A stretch of 64,000 nucleotides of DNA from PALSA-612 sp963846915 (GTDB lineage Bacteria; Actinomycetota; Thermoleophilia; Gaiellales; Gaiellaceae), in the NCBI GenBank assembly GCA_963846915.1, contig CAWJXV010000009.1:744001-808000 (forward strand), in the 5' to 3' direction. This document shows, in pieces, positions 10,164 through 18,507 of the stretch (the stretch's first letter is position 1; every line of letters starts with the position of its first letter). The position numbers and the translations under genes were made by a program. The notes under the pieces are model-generated. The model had not been told where the DNA came from. It ran no database searches and was given only the letters and a program-made list of their open reading frames with translations.

Positions 10164-11411
10164 GCGAGGCGTCCGCGGGCGCGGCCACCCGCGAGCGGGA
10201 CACGAGCGGCCCGGGCCCGCTCGCAGGTGTTCGCGTCGTCGAGCTCGGCATGCTGCTCGCCGGGCCCTTCACCGGCCGCCTGCTCGGGGACATGGGCGCC
10301 GAGGTGATCAAGGTCGAGCCGCCGGGGCAGCCCGATCCGCTGCGGGAGTGGGGCAAGGCGCGCTACAAGGGCCGTTCGCTCTGGTGGCCGGTGCAGTCGC
10401 GCAACAAGAAGTGCGTGACGCTGAACCTCCGCTCCGAGCGCGGTCAGCAGCTGCTCCGCGGCCTCGTCGAGCACTGCGACGTCCTGACCGAGAACTTCCG
10501 CCCCGGGACGCTCGAGCGCTGGAACCTCGCGCCGGAGCAGCTCTGGGAGTCGAATCCGGGCCTCGTGATCGCGCGCATCTCGGGCTACGGGCAGACCGGC
10601 CCGTACGCGCCCCGCGCGGGGTTCGCGTCGGTCTCGGAGGCGATGGGCGGCGTCCGCTACATCAACGGCTTCCCGGGCGAGCCGCCGCCGCGCATGCACA
10701 TCTCGCTCGGCGACTCGCTCGCCGGCATGTACGCGGCGCAGGGGATTCTGGCCGCGCTGTACAAGCGCGACGCGCTCGGCTTCGGGAAGGGGCAGGTGAT
10801 CGACGTGTCGCTCCTCGAGGCGAGCTTCTCGCTCCTCGAGAGCACCGTGCCCGAGTACGACCGGCTCGGCATCGTTCGCGGCCCCGGCGGCACAGGCCTC
10901 AAGGGCGTGGCGCCGTCGAACATCTTCAAGTCCCGGGACGACAAGTGGATCGTGATCGCGGCGAACGCCGACGGCGTCTTCCGGCGGCTCTGCGAGGCGA
11001 TGGGGCAGGCCGGAGCTCGCCGACGACGCGCGCTTCTCGACCCATCTCGCGCGCGGCGACCACCAGACCGAGATCGAGGGCATCGTCGCCGAGTGGGCGG
11101 GTGCCCGGGACGCGAGCGAGATCGACAGGGTGCTGAACGAGGCGGGCGTGATCTGCGGCCCGATCTACACGATCGCCGACATCTTCGAGGACGAGCACTA
11201 CCGCTCCCGCGACATGCTGCTCGAGCACGAGGACCCGGAGTTCGGCTCCTACCTCGGCCCGGGCCTCGTCCCCAAGTTCTCCGCGACGCCGTCGGAGCTG
11301 CGCTGGTCGGCGACGTGGGAGGAAGGAAGTCACAACGCGGACGTCTATTGCGGCCTACTCGGCCTGTCCCGATCGGACCTGGCCGACCTGAAGGCAGACG
11401 GCGTGATCTAG
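10160..11411 (+). CDS. Type III (CaiB/BaiF) CoA-transferase, frameshifted
   Basis: Family III CoA-transferase that would move CoA from one acyl-CoA to another acid by way of an aspartyl-CoA intermediate. Signatures: VRVVELGMLLAGPFTGRLLGDMGAEVIKVE, ENFRPGTLERW and a DVSLLEASFSL block. The frame breaks near 11010 after EAMGQ; removing one G restores PELADDARFSTHL and then VLNEAGVICGPIYTIADIFEDEHYRSRD to the stop at 11411. Both halves are otherwise well conserved, so a one-base sequence error is most likely. TTG at 10160 overlaps the GntR stop. A homologue lies at 50865. Confidence 0.85.
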
Positions 11412-11437
11412 TGGTTCACTGACGCGAAAGGAACGGG

Positions 11438-13495
11438 ATGGCCTACAGGCTCGGAGTCGACGTCGGGGGAACGTTCACCGACCTGCTGCTCGTCCATGAC
11501 GAGAGCGGGTCGATGCACCGCGTGAAGACCCCCTCGACACCCGCGGACCCCTCCGAGGGCGTGCTCGTCGGCGTGAAGCGGATCGCGGAGACGGCGGGCA
11601 CCGACGTAGCGGATATTCGCAACATCCTGCACGGGACGACGGTGGCGACGAACGCGGTGCTGGAGTCGAAGGGCGCGCGCGTCGGCCTGTTGACGACGGT
11701 CGGGTTCAAGCAGATCCTGCACCTGGCGCGCTCGCAGACGCCGGGGCCGCTCGCGGGCTGGATCATCATGATCAAGCCGGATCCGCCGGCCTCGCTCGCG
11801 GACACGCGCGAGATCGTCGAGCGGATGGACGCGCGCGGCGAGACGGTGACGCCGGTCGACGACGGACAGGCGGAGGCGGCGATCCGCGATCTCGTCGAGT
11901 CGGGCGTCGAGACGCTGACGATCGCGTTCATCAACTCGTACATCTCGCCGCGCCACGAGGAGGAGGTCGCGGCGATCGTCGAGCGGCTGTATCCGGGCTT
12001 TCCGGTCACCGTCTCGTCGCATGTGTTGCCCGAGTTCCGCGAGTACGAGCGCGCCTTGACCGCCTGCATGAACTCGTACGTGCGGCCGCGCGTCGCCGAC
12101 TACGTGGAGAAGCTCTCGGGCGACCTGAAGTCGATCGGTGCGACCGCGGAGGTGAACATCCTCCGCTCCGACGCCGGCCTGATGACGACGCGCGAGGCGG
12201 GGCGAAATCCCATCTACGGTGTGCTGTCCGGCCCGTCCGGCGGCGTGGCCGGCGCGCTCTACGTCGCGCGGCAGGCGGGGTTCGAGAACGTGCTCACGTT
12301 CGACATGGGCGGAACGTCCACCGACGTCTCGCTCGCGCTCGGGGGCCAGCCGTCGATCGGCCGCGAGACGTCGATCTCGCACTTCCGGCTCCGCGTCCCG
12401 TCCGTCGACGTCCACACCGTGGGCGCGGGCGGCGGCTCGATCGCGCACGTGCCCGAGTTGACGAAGGCGCTCCGTGTGGGGCCGCAGTCGGCCGGCGCCG
12501 AGCCGGGCCCCGCCGCCTACGGCAAGGGCGGAATCGACCCGACCGTCACCGACGCGAACGTCGTCGTCGGCCATCTGCCGCCGAGGCTCCTCGGCGGCGA
12601 GATGCAGCTCGACGCGGACGCGGCCCGCTCTGCCGTGCAGACGATCGCGGACGCGATGGGGCTCGACGCGGCCGAGGACGCGGCCGAGGGCATCCTCGCG
12701 ATCGTGAACGAGAACATGGCCGGTGCGCTTCGCGTCGTCTCCGTCCAGCGCGGCCACGACCCGCGCGACTTCGCGCTCGTCGCCTACGGCGGCGCCGGCC
12801 CGATGCACGCGAACGCTGTCGCCAAGATCATGGGCTCGTTCCCGGTGATCGTCCCGCCCGCGCCAGGCCTGCTCTGCGCGCTCGGGGACATCGTCGCCGA
12901 CTTCCGCGACGAGTTCGCGCGCACCTATATCCGCGTGCTCGACGATGCCGATCCGGCCGACGTGGCCGAGATCCTCGACGGCCTCGGCGCTCGGGCGCAG
13001 ACCTGGCTCGGGGACGAGGGCATCGACCCCGCCGACCGGAGCGTGTCCTACTCGGCCGACATGCGCTACCGCGGCCAGGGCTACGAGATCCCGGTCTCGC
13101 TCGACCCGGCCGAGGTGCGCTCAGCCGGTCTCGCGGACCTCGACGAGCGCTTCAACCAGCTCCACGAGCAGCTCTACGGCTTTCGGATGCACGAGACGCG
13201 CGCCGAGATCGTCAACCTGCGCGCCGTCGGCTTCGGCACGGCGCCCAAGCCGGAGCTGCCGCAGGGCGAGCTGTCCACAGAGGGCGCCGCGGGCGCGGTC
13301 GTCGACACGCACGAGATCGTGTTCGCGGGCGAGCGGCACCCGACCGAGCTCTACGACCGGTCGAAGCTGCAGCCGGGCGCCCGCTTCTCGGGGCCCGCGA
13401 TCGTGACCGAGTTCGACTCGACCACGGTCGTCCTCCCCGGCTTTCGGGCCGAGGTCGACCGCTGGTTCAACATCCTGATCACGCCGACGGACTAG
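11438..13495 (+). CDS. hyuA: Hydantoinase/oxoprolinase subunit A (HyuA)
   Basis: 685-aa large subunit of an ATP-dependent cyclic-amide hydrolase (N-methylhydantoinase, oxoprolinase or acetone-carboxylase beta superfamily). The actin-like ATPase loops are visible: GVDVGGTFTDLLL at the N-terminus, FDMGGTSTDVSLA near residue 288 and VGAGGGSIAHV. It is followed 11 bases later by HyuB and then by a carbamoylsarcosine-amidase-like gene; the order matches an N-methylhydantoin to N-carbamoylsarcosine to sarcosine route. Substrate assignment is inference. A second HyuA is at 44326. Confidence 0.9.
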   Translation: MAYRLGVDVGGTFTDLLLVHDESGSMHRVKTPSTPADPSEGVLVGVKRIAETAGTDVADIRNILHGTTVATNAVLESKGARVGLLTTVGFKQILHLARSQTPGPLAGWIIMIKPDPPASLADTREIVERMDARGETVTPVDDGQAEAAIRDLVESGVETLTIAFINSYISPRHEEEVAAIVERLYPGFPVTVSSHVLPEFREYERALTACMNSYVRPRVADYVEKLSGDLKSIGATAEVNILRSDAGLMTTREAGRNPIYGVLSGPSGGVAGALYVARQAGFENVLTFDMGGTSTDVSLALGGQPSIGRETSISHFRLRVPSVDVHTVGAGGGSIAHVPELTKALRVGPQSAGAEPGPAAYGKGGIDPTVTDANVVVGHLPPRLLGGEMQLDADAARSAVQTIADAMGLDAAEDAAEGILAIVNENMAGALRVVSVQRGHDPRDFALVAYGGAGPMHANAVAKIMGSFPVIVPPAPGLLCALGDIVADFRDEFARTYIRVLDDADPADVAEILDGLGARAQTWLGDEGIDPADRSVSYSADMRYRGQGYEIPVSLDPAEVRSAGLADLDERFNQLHEQLYGFRMHETRAEIVNLRAVGFGTAPKPELPQGELSTEGAAGAVVDTHEIVFAGERHPTELYDRSKLQPGARFSGPAIVTEFDSTTVVLPGFRAEVDRWFNILITPTD

Positions 13496-13506
13496 GAGAG
13501 ATCGAG

Positions 13507-15435
13507 ATGGCAGCCACAGCCGAGAAGCCGAGGATCGCCGCGATCCCGACCGACGTCGAGGTCGATCCGGTCACCCTCGACATCATCGAGGGCGCGCTCA
13601 AGAGCGCGCGCTTCGAGATGGACGCCGTGCTCTTCCGCTCGGCGATGAGCCCGGTGATCCGGGAGCAGCACGACGAGTTCCCGATGATCACCGACCCGAA
13701 CGGCCGCATGGTCGTCGGCCAGTTCGGCGCCTACATCAACGAGATGATGGCGAGCTGGGAGGGCGGGATCTACCCGGGCGACGTGATCCTCACGTCCGAC
13801 CCGTTCAAGTGCTCGGCCTCGATCTCGCACACGAACGACTGGCTCGTGCTCGTGCCGATCTTCTACGAGGACGAGCTCGTCGGCTGGTCGAGCCAGTTCG
13901 GCCACCAGATGGACTGCGGCGGCCCGCTGCCCGGCTCGCTTCCGACGGGCGCCCGAACGATCTTCGAGGAGGGGCTGATCATCCCGCCGCTCAAGATCAT
14001 CGAGCGAGGCGAGCACCGTGAGGACGTCCTCAAGCTGATCTTCAACAACATGCGGCTCCCGGAGATGAACCGGGCCGACCTGTTCGCGATCGTCGCCGGC
14101 TGCCGCGCGGGCGAGCGGCGCGTGATCCAGCTCTGCGAGCGGTTCGGCAAGGAGACGTACCTGGCGGCCTGCCAGGCGCTCCTCGACCGCACGTACCAGG
14201 CGATGCGCACGCTGATCCAGCTCGCGATCCCCGTCGAGCCGCAGTCGTTCGAGGACTACGTCGACGACGACGGGCTCGGCAACGGTCCGTTCAAGATGAA
14301 GCTGACGATCTGGCGCGAGGGCGACCACGCCTTCTTCGACTGGACGGGCACGGATCCGCAGGCCCTCGGCCCGGTGAACTTCTACCTCTCGGAAGGCATG
14401 TTCAAGATGTTCATCGGGGTCTACCTGATCATGGTCAACGACCCCCAGATCCTCTTCAACGACGGCTTCTATCCGCTGCTGCACATCGTGCTGCCCGAGG
14501 GCTGCCTGCTGCGGCCGCGCTTCCCGTCGGCGCTCGGGTGCCGCACGCACGCGCTCGCGCGGCTCTTCGACGTGCTCGGCGGCGCGCTCTGCAAGAACGC
14601 GCCCGAGCTGAACACGGCCTCCGGGTACGGGACGAGCCCGTACATGCTCTATTCGGGCTGGGACTCGAAGGGCGACTTCTTCTATTCGATGGAGATCCTC
14701 TACGGCGGCATTCCCGGCCGGCCGATCGGCGACGGGATGGACGGCCACTCGTGGTGGCCGCTGTTCGAGAACATCCCGACCGAGTACCTCGAGGCCTACT
14801 ACCCGCTGCGGATCGACGGGTACACGACGGTCACCGACTCGGGTGGGCCGGGCTTCCACCGTGGCGGCAACGGGGTCGAGAAGCGCTACGTCTACCTCGA
14901 GCCGGGCGAGATCTCGATCCACGACGACCGCTGGCTGACGAGGCCGTGGGGCGTCCTCGGCGGCCGGCCCGGCGCACGCTCGTCGAAGCTCCTCCAGCGC
15001 GCCGACGGCACGGAGGAGGTGCTGCCGTCCAAGTGCGACCGCGTCGTGGTCGAGCCGGGCGACATGCTCGTGTACAGGACGGCGGGCGGCGGCGGCTGGA
15101 AGGACCGGCTCGACCGGCCGGTGGAGGCCGTCGAGCGCGACGTCGCGTTCGGGCTCGTCTCGCCCGAGTTCGCGAAGGAGGGCTACGGGGTCGTGGTCGG
15201 GGATGCTGCGGCGACCGAGGCCGAGCGCACGCGGCAGCGCGAGGAGCGCGGCGAGGCGCTCGCGTTCGACTTCGGGCCACCCCTCGACGCGCTGCTCGCG
15301 AACTGCGAGGCGGAGACGGGGCTCGCACCGCCGAAGCCGGCGACGCCGCTGCGCTGGTCGCCCCTCCAGCCCGGCGACGAGGCGCTCGCGATCGTCCGCG
15401 AGGCGGACGGACTGCCGGAGCCCGCGAAGGCGTGA
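13507..15435 (+). CDS. hyuB: Hydantoinase/oxoprolinase subunit B (HyuB)
   Basis: 642-aa partner subunit. Family blocks: VDPVTLDIIEGALKSARFEM, MSPVIREQHDEFPMI, DVILTSDPFKCSASISHTNDW and a C-terminal GGPGFHRGGNGVEKRY region. It opens with the usual hydantoinase B core and runs longer than many 550-590-aa homologues because of a C-terminal tail (about residues 540-642) that shares the YGVVVGD phrase with the second HyuB here (YGVVFAD). It is expected to form the heteromeric ring-opening enzyme with the upstream HyuA. Confidence 0.9.
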   Translation: MAATAEKPRIAAIPTDVEVDPVTLDIIEGALKSARFEMDAVLFRSAMSPVIREQHDEFPMITDPNGRMVVGQFGAYINEMMASWEGGIYPGDVILTSDPFKCSASISHTNDWLVLVPIFYEDELVGWSSQFGHQMDCGGPLPGSLPTGARTIFEEGLIIPPLKIIERGEHREDVLKLIFNNMRLPEMNRADLFAIVAGCRAGERRVIQLCERFGKETYLAACQALLDRTYQAMRTLIQLAIPVEPQSFEDYVDDDGLGNGPFKMKLTIWREGDHAFFDWTGTDPQALGPVNFYLSEGMFKMFIGVYLIMVNDPQILFNDGFYPLLHIVLPEGCLLRPRFPSALGCRTHALARLFDVLGGALCKNAPELNTASGYGTSPYMLYSGWDSKGDFFYSMEILYGGIPGRPIGDGMDGHSWWPLFENIPTEYLEAYYPLRIDGYTTVTDSGGPGFHRGGNGVEKRYVYLEPGEISIHDDRWLTRPWGVLGGRPGARSSKLLQRADGTEEVLPSKCDRVVVEPGDMLVYRTAGGGGWKDRLDRPVEAVERDVAFGLVSPEFAKEGYGVVVGDAAATEAERTRQREERGEALAFDFGPPLDALLANCEAETGLAPPKPATPLRWSPLQPGDEALAIVREADGLPEPAKA

Positions 15436-16052
15436 AGTTCGAAGGCTTCCACGGGCGCGCGGGCTTCGGACAGAGGCCCGCGCTCGTGGTCGTCGACGTC
15501 AATCGCGGGTTCACCGACCCGGCGTCGCCGCTCGTCTGCGACCTCGACGAGTGCGTGGCCGCGATCGCGGCGCTGCTCGCGGCGTTCCGCGGTGCCGGGC
15601 TGCCGGTCGTGTTCACCACGGTCTGCTACGACGAGTTCGGCAAACAGGCCGCGGCGGTCTTCATCGGGAAGGTGCCGGCGCTGCTCGTGCTCGAGCCGGG
15701 CTCGCCCTGGGTCGAGATCGATCCACGCATCGCGCCTGTCGAGGGCGAGCCGGTGCTGTCCAAGTACTTCGCCTCGGCCTTCTTCGGGACGACGCTCGCG
15801 TCGCTGCTCGCCTCGGCGGGGTGCGACACGGTCGTCGTCACGGGCGCGTCGACGTCCGGCTGCGTCCGCGCGACGGCGCTCGACGCGATGCAGCACGGCT
15901 ATCGCGTCGTCGTCCCCCGCGAGGCGGTGGGAGACCGCAGCCGGGCGGCGCACGATGCGAACCTCTACGACCTGGACACGAAGTACGCGGACGTCGTCTC
16001 GGTCGACGAGGTGCTCGCCTACGTGGACGAGCTGGCGGCGGTGTCGCCGTGA
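15432..16052 (+). CDS. Isochorismatase-family amidase (N-carbamoylsarcosine amidase-like)
   Basis: 206-aa cysteine hydrolase. The triad is readable as D22 (VVVDVNRGF), K111 (LSKYFASAFFGT) and C144 (GASTSGCVRATALDA). The DVNRGFTDPASPL and SGCVRAT phrases resemble N-carbamoylsarcosine amidohydrolase more than isochorismatase or nicotinamidase. It would release sarcosine (or another amino acid), CO2 and ammonia from the carbamoyl compound formed by HyuAB. GTG at 15432 gives a GTGA overlap with HyuB, so the two are tightly coupled. Confidence 0.85.
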   Translation: MKFEGFHGRAGFGQRPALVVVDVNRGFTDPASPLVCDLDECVAAIAALLAAFRGAGLPVVFTTVCYDEFGKQAAAVFIGKVPALLVLEPGSPWVEIDPRIAPVEGEPVLSKYFASAFFGTTLASLLASAGCDTVVVTGASTSGCVRATALDAMQHGYRVVVPREAVGDRSRAAHDANLYDLDTKYADVVSVDEVLAYVDELAAVSP

Positions 16053-16765
16053 TCGTCCGTGACGCCGGCGATTCGTGGCAGATCGTCTTCCAGACCGATC
16101 ACGCCGACGTCTCGGGCGCCATGGCCCGCGCCTGGGCGGAGCAGGGCCCGCACCACGACTCACTGATCGTGGCCGCCGAACGGCATGACGACGGCTGGGC
16201 GGTCTGGGAGCAGGCGCCGCAGGTCGACGACACGGGCAGGCCGGTCAACTTCCTCGAGGTCGGCGTCCCGGCCCACCTGGCGTTCTACCGCGCGGGCATC
16301 GCCGCGATCACGGAGCAGGACGCGTACGCAGGCCTGCTGGTCTCGATGCACGGCGCGGGGATCTACCAGCAGCGCTACGGCCTCGATCCCGGGCTCGGCC
16401 TGTCGCGCGCCGCCGAGGTGCAGGATCAGGTCGACGCCTTCGTGGCGGAGCAGGAGGCGAAGTTCGGCGGCGACCTCGGCGAGCACCGCGGCGAGTACGA
16501 GCTGCTGCAGCTCTACGACCGCTTCTCCCTCTACTTCTGCATGCGCGACGTCGAGGGCGGCGAGGAGGCGGAGATCCAGGGCCACCGGTTCTCGCCCGTT
16601 GCGCCCTGGCGTGTGCGCCTCGACCCCTTCCCGTTCGCGGAGAGCCCGGCGCGGTTTGAGCTGCTCCGCTACGTCCTCCCGAAGCGCGCCCGGACGCCGG
16701 CGGAGTTTCGCGCCGAGATGACGGCGGCTGCGCCGGAACGCACGGGGATCACGATCGAGCCCTGA
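16049..16765 (+). CDS. DUF3891 family protein
   Basis: 238-aa protein of unknown function. It starts VIVRDAGDSWQIVFQTDHAD and contains conserved His/Asp-rich pieces (ERHDDGWAVWEQ; VSMHGAGIYQQR; YDRFSLYFCMRD) typical of DUF3891, which may be a metal-dependent hydrolase fold. GTG at 16049 overlaps the amidase stop by 4 bases; it is the last gene of the GntR-CoA-transferase-HyuAB-amidase operon and may act in the same pathway. Confidence 0.75.
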   Translation: MIVRDAGDSWQIVFQTDHADVSGAMARAWAEQGPHHDSLIVAAERHDDGWAVWEQAPQVDDTGRPVNFLEVGVPAHLAFYRAGIAAITEQDAYAGLLVSMHGAGIYQQRYGLDPGLGLSRAAEVQDQVDAFVAEQEAKFGGDLGEHRGEYELLQLYDRFSLYFCMRDVEGGEEAEIQGHRFSPVAPWRVRLDPFPFAESPARFELLRYVLPKRARTPAEFRAEMTAAAPERTGITIEP

Positions 16766-16770
16766 CCCCC

Positions 16771-16795
16771 GCCAAGTAACAAGTTGTTACTTGGC
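16771..16795. terminator. Perfect 12-bp palindromic hairpin between convergent genes
   Basis: Arms GCCAAGTAACAA and TTGTTACTTGGC flank a single G, between the stops of the rightward DUF3891 gene and the leftward cyclase gene. Position fits a bidirectional terminator, although no U-tract is present. The core AACAA-TTGTT recurs in palindromes at 30072 and 50040. Confidence 0.6.
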
Positions 16796-16797
16796 GC

Positions 16798-17475
16798 TCA
16801 GGCGTCCAGGATCGCCGCCGCCCGCACGGGGGAGCCGTAGGCGGGCACGAGCCTGAGCGGGAGTCCGACGAACAGGAAGCGCTGCCCGACCACGTCCTTC
16901 AGGTTGTTCAGGTTCTCGTAGTGCGTGACCCGCCGCTCGCCGCACGCCTTGTGCGTCGGGTACTCGTCCGTCAGGTACACGAGGTCGGGCGAGATCGTCT
17001 CGACGCCGAAGATCTTCACGCCGCGGTCGGCCATCCAGTGGACGGCCTCGGCCGAGATCCCGCAGAAGCCGTCGAGGAACGCCGGCGTGCCGGCGGTGCG
17101 GTTGTAGTGGTCGGAGCAGAGCAGCAGGATGTCGCCGTCGCGCAGCTCCTGGCCCGAGTCGGCGACGGCCTGCTCGAGCTCCGCGGCCGTCACGTCGTGC
17201 CCACGCTCGTACTGGCGGATGTCGGCACAGATCGCGGTGCCGCAGAAGGTGTCGAGCGGCATGTCCGAGATCGTCTCGCCGGTCCTGTCGTAATGGCCGA
17301 ACGCGTCGACGTGGGTCGCCGCATGGTTCGAGGTGATGATCACCTCGGCGTTGAACGACGGCCGGCCTTCGGGCGCGTCGGCGTGGACGATGTGGCGCAT
17401 GATCTGCGTCGGCGCGAAGAACGGGTGCAGCTGCGACTCGCGGGATAGAGGCTGAGACAGGTCGACAACGCGCAC
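16798..17475 (-). CDS. Cyclase / kynurenine-formamidase-like metal hydrolase
   Basis: 225-aa member of the cyclase (kynurenine formamidase, isatin hydrolase) family: metal-dependent hydrolysis of a cyclic or N-formyl amide. The metal-binding run NHAATHVDAFGHY gives H51, H55, D57 and H61. DLSQPLSRESQLHPFF is the family N-terminus. GTG at 17475 follows a good RBS (aaggag). The conserved leader element at 17532-17584 lies 57 bases upstream, so this is one of three genes probably controlled by it. Confidence 0.85.
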   Translation of the reverse strand: MRVVDLSQPLSRESQLHPFFAPTQIMRHIVHADAPEGRPSFNAEVIITSNHAATHVDAFGHYDRTGETISDMPLDTFCGTAICADIRQYERGHDVTAAELEQAVADSGQELRDGDILLLCSDHYNRTAGTPAFLDGFCGISAEAVHWMADRGVKIFGVETISPDLVYLTDEYPTHKACGERRVTHYENLNNLKDVVGQRFLFVGLPLRLVPAYGSPVRAAAILDA

Positions 17476-17531
17476 AGGTGATGCTCCTTCCGGTGGGATT
17501 TTTGAGTCCCTGGGTCGTTAGCACCAAGCGA

Positions 17532-17584
17532 TGCAAGGACGCAGGGAGCGGTCATAGAAGGTCTATGGGCGCGACTGAGGACGC
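17532..17584 (-). ncRNA. Candidate cis-regulatory leader RNA, copy 1
   Basis: Read on the minus strand: conserved GCGTCCTCAGTCGCG, a hairpin with CATAG/CTATG arms, then conserved CGCTCCCTGCGTCCTTGCA. Copies 2 (29677) and 3 (41649) keep both flanks while the hairpin arms change on both sides and still pair. All three lie 54-88 bases upstream of a leftward start codon. Copies 1 and 3 also share a downstream run (TCGYTTGGYGCTARCGACCCAG). Function is inferred. Confidence 0.6.
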
Positions 17585-17640
17585 GGCAGCGCGCCGCGTG
17601 ATGGCGGGCCAGGGGCCGAAGGATGCCGCCGGGAGGAGCA

Positions 17641-18441
17641 TCAATCCTTTCCGGCCATCTCTCGACAGACCTGGACGATGCGGGGGACGAGCGCGGAGAC
17701 GATCCGCTCGCCGGTCTCGGCGCTGGCGCGGGTCGCGTCACCGACCACGCCCGACTCGGTGATGTCGCGCAGCATGTCCATCGGGACGACCACCTTCGGG
17801 CCGGCGTGCCGCATCCCGTACTGGCCGAACGACGTCCACTGGAACCCGGCTTCCTTGACCGCTGCGCCGCGATCCCACGCGTCGCACGTCGCGCGGTCCA
17901 TCTCGACGCGCTGGCCGAGCGCGATCGCGAGCGAGGTCTCGGCTTCCTCGGCGTGGATCATCGGGCCCTCGATCTCGGCGAGCGCGTCGGCGGCGAGGTC
18001 CCACCACTGCACGAGGAAGACGCGTCGGTCGGTCAGCTCGAAGTAGTGGTTCACCGCCACGGTCAGCGCGGCGGCATTCCCGCCGTGCCCGTTGACGGCG
18101 ACGAGGTTCTGGAAGCCGTGCCGGACGAGCGAGTCGCACACCTCCCGGAAGACCTGGAAGAACGTCGTCGTCGACAGGCGGATCGCCCCCGGGAACTGCA
18201 TGTGGTACCAGGAGAGCGTCATGTTCAGCGTCGGGGCGACGAGGATCGAGACGCCCTCCTGCTCGCCCAGCTCCGCGGCCCGAACCGACAGCGAGCGGGC
18301 GATGAAGCAGTCCGTGTCGAGCGGCATGTGCGGCCCGTGCTGCTCCGTCGTCCCGATCGGGATCAGCACCGCGTCCACGCCGGCGCCGATCCGCTGGTCG
18401 ACCTCGGGCCAGGTCATGCGCTCGATCAGGTGCTCGCTCAC
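17641..18441 (-). CDS. Creatininase family amidohydrolase
   Basis: 266-aa metal-dependent amidohydrolase of the creatininase (creatinine amidohydrolase) family. Metal ligands are visible: E33, H35 and D44 in TTEQHGPHMPLDTD, NGHGGNAA and HAEEAETS. The family acts on cyclic amides and related compounds (creatinine, formamidopyrimidines, mycofactocin precursor). GTG at 18441 gives the usual VSEHLIERMTWPEV start; TTG at 18465 is possible but would overlap the operator. It is divergent from the hydrolase/permease operon and shares its promoter region with the ATGTCAGAC site. Confidence 0.85.
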   Translation of the reverse strand: MSEHLIERMTWPEVDQRIGAGVDAVLIPIGTTEQHGPHMPLDTDCFIARSLSVRAAELGEQEGVSILVAPTLNMTLSWYHMQFPGAIRLSTTTFFQVFREVCDSLVRHGFQNLVAVNGHGGNAAALTVAVNHYFELTDRRVFLVQWWDLAADALAEIEGPMIHAEEAETSLAIALGQRVEMDRATCDAWDRGAAVKEAGFQWTSFGQYGMRHAGPKVVVPMDMLRDITESGVVGDATRASAETGERIVSALVPRIVQVCREMAGKD

Positions 18442-18452
18442 GTGCCGGGAGT

Positions 18453-18481
18453 TTGACGTGTCCAATGTCAGACTTCAAACT
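18453..18481 (+). promoter_or_regulatory. Promoter with ATGTCAGAC operator for hydrolase/permease operon
   Basis: TTGACG (18453-18458) and a weak -10 about 17 bases later (CAAACT) bracket ATGTCAGACTT (18465-18475), a near match to the ATGTCAGACAT palindrome found at 22406 and 43162. The flanks GTTTGA/TCAAAC are also inverted. Placement between -35 and -10 fits repression. Confidence 0.55.
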
Positions 18482-18507
18482 CGGGCAAGTCGATCGAGGA
18501 GGCTTTC

